Both the position numbers and the translations under genes were made by a program. A stretch of DNA of 64,000 bases, taken from Roseiarcus sp963816065 (GTDB lineage Bacteria > Pseudomonadota > Alphaproteobacteria > Rhizobiales > Beijerinckiaceae). Position 1 is the stretch's first letter; every line of letters begins with the position of its first letter. The notes below the pieces were generated by a model that saw only the letters and a list, made by a program, of their open reading frames with translations, was not told where the DNA came from and searched no databases. The stretch spans positions 113,646 to 177,645 of the forward strand of contig CAWFJG010000011.1 of NCBI GenBank assembly GCA_963816065.1, given 5' to 3'. Shown here in pieces: positions 63,019 through 64,000 of this stretch.

Positions 63019-64000
63019 TCAGACTGCCCGCACCCGAACGTAGGAGCCGGGCGCGTCCTCGATCACCGGGAGCTTATCGATCGCCGGGAACGCGCGCCGG
63101 AACGCGGCCGACTTCGAACCGCGTCACCCACGCGTCCCAGGCCGGCCACCACGAACCCTATGCGCCTCCGCGCCTGCGAACCATTCGTCGGGACGTCGCG
63201 GGCAGTCTTATCGTTGGTCCAGTGGCCGTACTTGCTGCCGGGCGGGCTGATCACGCCGGCCATGTGTCCCGACGCCGAAAGCACGAAATTGACCGGGCCC
63301 GGAATAGAGTCTGCGTCGCCGCATAGGTCGATTTCCACGGCGCGATGTGGTCCTCGCGCGTACGACAGGAGGAACGTCGGCGTCTTGATCGTCCGAAGGT
63401 CGATCGGCGTGCCGGCGAGGGTGATGCCGCCCGGCTTCGCCAGCAGGTTCTGCTGGTACATGTTACGCAGATAAAGGAATGCATGGCCGCCGGCATCCGG
63501 GTCGAGTCGGAGTTCCAGTACAGGAGGTCGAAGGGAACCTGCTCCTTGCCGAGCAGGTAGTTGTTGACGACGAACGACCAGATGAGGTCGTTGGCGCGCA
63601 GCATGTTGAACGACGTCGCCATGTCGTGCGCGTCGAGATAGCCGCGCTCCTGCATCCGCTTTTCGAGCGAAGCGATCTGCTCTTCGTCGATGAACACCGC
63701 CATGTCGCCGGCGTCGGTGAAATCGACCAGCGTGACGAAGATAGGTGGCGCTGGCGATGCGGTCGTCGCCATGCGCCGCCAAATACGCCATGAGTGTCGA
63801 TGCGAGCAGCGTCCCGCCGAGGCAATAGCCGATCGCGTTGACGTTGCGCTCGCCCGTCGCCGCCTCGATCGCGTCGAACGCCGCGAGCGGCCCCTTCGTC
63901 ATGTAGTCTTCGAAGAGTTCTCGGCGAGCCTCTCGTCGGGATTGACCCACGAAGATGACGAACACCGTATGCCCCTGGTCGACCGCCCATTTGATGAACG
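63019..64000 (-). CDS. phaC: Class I polyhydroxyalkanoate synthase, 5' end beyond window, frameshifted
   Basis: C-terminal two-thirds of PHA synthase, which polymerises (R)-3-hydroxybutyryl-CoA into PHB. Pieces in order: the nucleophile motif NVNAIGYCLGGTLLASTLMA (Cys in the lipase-like box), VTLVDFTDAGDMAVFIDEEQ, then YLLGKEQVPFDLLYWNSDST and after an indel YLRNMYQQNLLAKPGGITLA, ASGHMAGVI (catalytic His). It ends in the usual PGSYVRVRA at about 63019-63045 (stop 63021-63019). At least four indels split it. Together with phaA and phasin it completes PHB storage apart from phaB. Confidence 0.9.

Noticed and set aside
1..64000. CRISPR array
   Set aside because: No regularly spaced 25-40 base repeats with unique spacers were seen; the short phased repeats at 13872 and 25725 are 7-mers.
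1..64000. tRNA or rRNA genes
   Set aside because: I looked for the T-arm GTTCRANNC and acceptor ends on both strands and saw no complete cloverleaf.

Overview
The window looks like a chromosomal segment of a GC-rich (roughly two-thirds G+C) alphaproteobacterium, most likely Hyphomicrobiales (Rhizobiales). This rests on the ChvE-type sugar-binding protein with its GguA/GguB partners, the polyhydroxybutyrate genes (phaA, phasin, a right-edge phaC), a 343-residue HemB, the rpmI-rplT-pheS-pheT order, and many small alanine-rich alphaproteobacterial proteins. I cannot fix the genus from sequence alone.

Layout. 0-5 kb: the end of a UbiH/COQ6-type hydroxylase, a WxxGxW-repeat secreted protein and murJ. 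5-11.2 kb: a galactose module, chvE-gguA-gguB followed by galK-galT, for uptake and the Leloir pathway. 11.5-14.7 kb: a permease plus cysteine-hydrolase operon divergent from an FCD-type GntR regulator, with three phased operator-like repeats between them. 15.6-18 kb: phasin, phaA and fabI. 18-26 kb: small exported proteins, two decayed PEP-CTERM tails, a glyoxalase-fold protein, a LuxI-like synthase, a CHAP-like amidase, and a DUF4126 protein coupled to a mercuric-reductase-like flavoprotein. 26-35 kb: Nudix hydrolase, an orphan contractile-tail spike plus PAAR-like tip, arylamine N-acetyltransferase, hemB, a GH75-like hydrolase, a VOC protein, an enoyl-CoA hydratase and an FGGY sugar kinase. 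35-44.7 kb: an HTH protein, an IS200 copy, rpmI-rplT, pheS, a two-gene HEPN cassette, pheT, a CRP-like regulator and a second copy of the HTH family. 44.9-55.5 kb: an accessory region with IS200/IS605 debris, an integrase remnant, a chemoreceptor, an IS630 element and an AT-richer DUF262/DUF1524 restriction-type locus. 55.8-59.7 kb: a second CUT2 sugar transporter (xylFGH-like). 59.9-64 kb: ketopantoate reductase, a DHA2 drug exporter with its Rrf2 regulator, and phaC running off the right edge.

Reading-frame quality. At least 30 genes or parts of genes are broken by single-base indels, mostly +1 insertions. They include genes that should be essential (pheS, pheT) and several that otherwise look intact (gguA, galK, phaC). 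Often a compensating indel restores the frame. I read these as sequence errors, not mass pseudogenisation, and annotate across them with the breakpoints stated.

Strongest regulatory signals: two perfect TGTGA-N6-TCACA sites in front of a CRP-family gene that keeps the RETVxR recognition helix; matched ATAACA/TGTTAT operators in front of both rrf2 and the MFS gene; TGTATGC repeats at an exact 21-bp pitch in the hydrolase/FCD divergent region; and a shared motif in the promoter spacers of the two paralogous HTH genes. The best candidates for something undescribed are the HTH family with its shared operator, the HEPN cassette inside pheST, and the DUF262-DUF1524-RAMA-DUF4268 locus.
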